Shown piece by piece: positions 63,855-64,000 of a DNA stretch of 64,000 nt; the stretch's first letter is position 1; every line of letters begins with the position of its first letter. Below the pieces are notes generated by a model. It did not search any database. It worked only from the letters and a program-made list of their open reading frames with translations, and was not told where the DNA came from. The translations under genes and the position numbers were made by a program. Origin of the DNA: Aquibacillus sediminis (GTDB taxonomy: Bacteria; Bacillota; Bacilli; Bacillales; Amphibacillaceae); contig NZ_SZNM01000011.1 of NCBI RefSeq assembly GCF_005870085.1, forward strand, positions 54,934 to 118,933. Reading direction: 5' to 3'.

Positions 63855-64000
63855 GTCGAAAAAACAATAGACATTTGATCTTTGAAAACTGAACAAAACA
63901 ACCAGTATGAAACAGATCAGGTAAAACGTTTCATTTATTTGAAACAGACTACCCTGAATCAATTTTTAAAAGCTAGTTTTTGAAACGAGCAAGCAAGCTC
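63855..64000 (+). other. rRNA operon leader (16S gene begins beyond window)
   Basis: After P2 comes GATCTTTGAAAACTGAACAAAA, split here as CTTTGAAAACTGAAC, the leader signature typical of Bacillaceae rRNA operons, then a structured stretch with AAACGTTTCATTTATTTGAAAC. The conserved 16S start is not reached before the window ends. Confidence 0.8.

Overview
The window is the replication-origin region of a low-GC, endospore-forming member of the Bacillaceae. Gene order and protein sequences resemble the Bacillus subtilis origin. The abundance of intergenic palindromic repeats suggests the Oceanobacillus/Virgibacillus side of the family, but that placement is inference and no species is named. The sporulation genes yyaC, spoIIIJ, jag, bofA, yaaH and a gerA-type receptor operon show a spore former. 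The origin lies between dnaA and dnaN (about 28.4 kb). Nearly all genes to its left are on the minus strand and most to its right on the plus strand, so they are read away from the origin.

Left arm (1-26.3 kb, minus strand unless noted): purA; dnaC; rplI, gdpP and yybS; a plus-strand HAD phosphatase; the rpsF-ssb-rpsR operon; ychF; yyzM; a YkvI-like membrane protein; plus-strand yyaC; a DUF554 protein; the segregation block parB-parA-noc with three parS sites; a Nudix hydrolase; rsmG-mnmG-mnmE; jag-spoIIIJ; rnpA and rpmH. A row of DnaA boxes stands before mnmE.

Origin and right arm: DnaA boxes and dnaA, the unwinding region, dnaN, rlbA, recF, remB, gyrB, gyrA, a degenerate HD-GYP protein, yaaC, guaB, dacA, pdxS-pdxT, a T-box leader with serS, tRNA-Ser, proI, dck/dgk, tRNA-Arg, a three-gene germinant receptor operon with a 54-residue membrane protein at its end, acsA, two uncharacterised genes, yaaH, tadA, SRP RNA, dnaX-yaaK-recR-yaaL-bofA, and the tandem promoters and leader of an rRNA operon whose 16S gene starts beyond the window.

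The genes form the usual origin set: initiation (dnaA, dnaN, dnaC, dnaX, ssb), topology (gyrAB), recombination (recF, recR), segregation (parAB, noc, parS), tRNA modification, GMP/AMP and vitamin B6 synthesis, and wall and spore functions.

The least explained content is non-coding. A family of roughly 550-610 bp composite elements, with inverted termini ending in a TATACGACATAA core, occurs five times plus one chimeric partial copy. Each full copy joins two different long palindromes by an AT-rich linker, and copies exchange small sub-modules. A second family of about 150 bp elements with GTGTTCAAAA ends sits between genes of two minus-strand gene clusters. A 52-bp tandem repeat follows proI. 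No transposase gene is present. All calls come from reading the sequence; no database or folding program was run.
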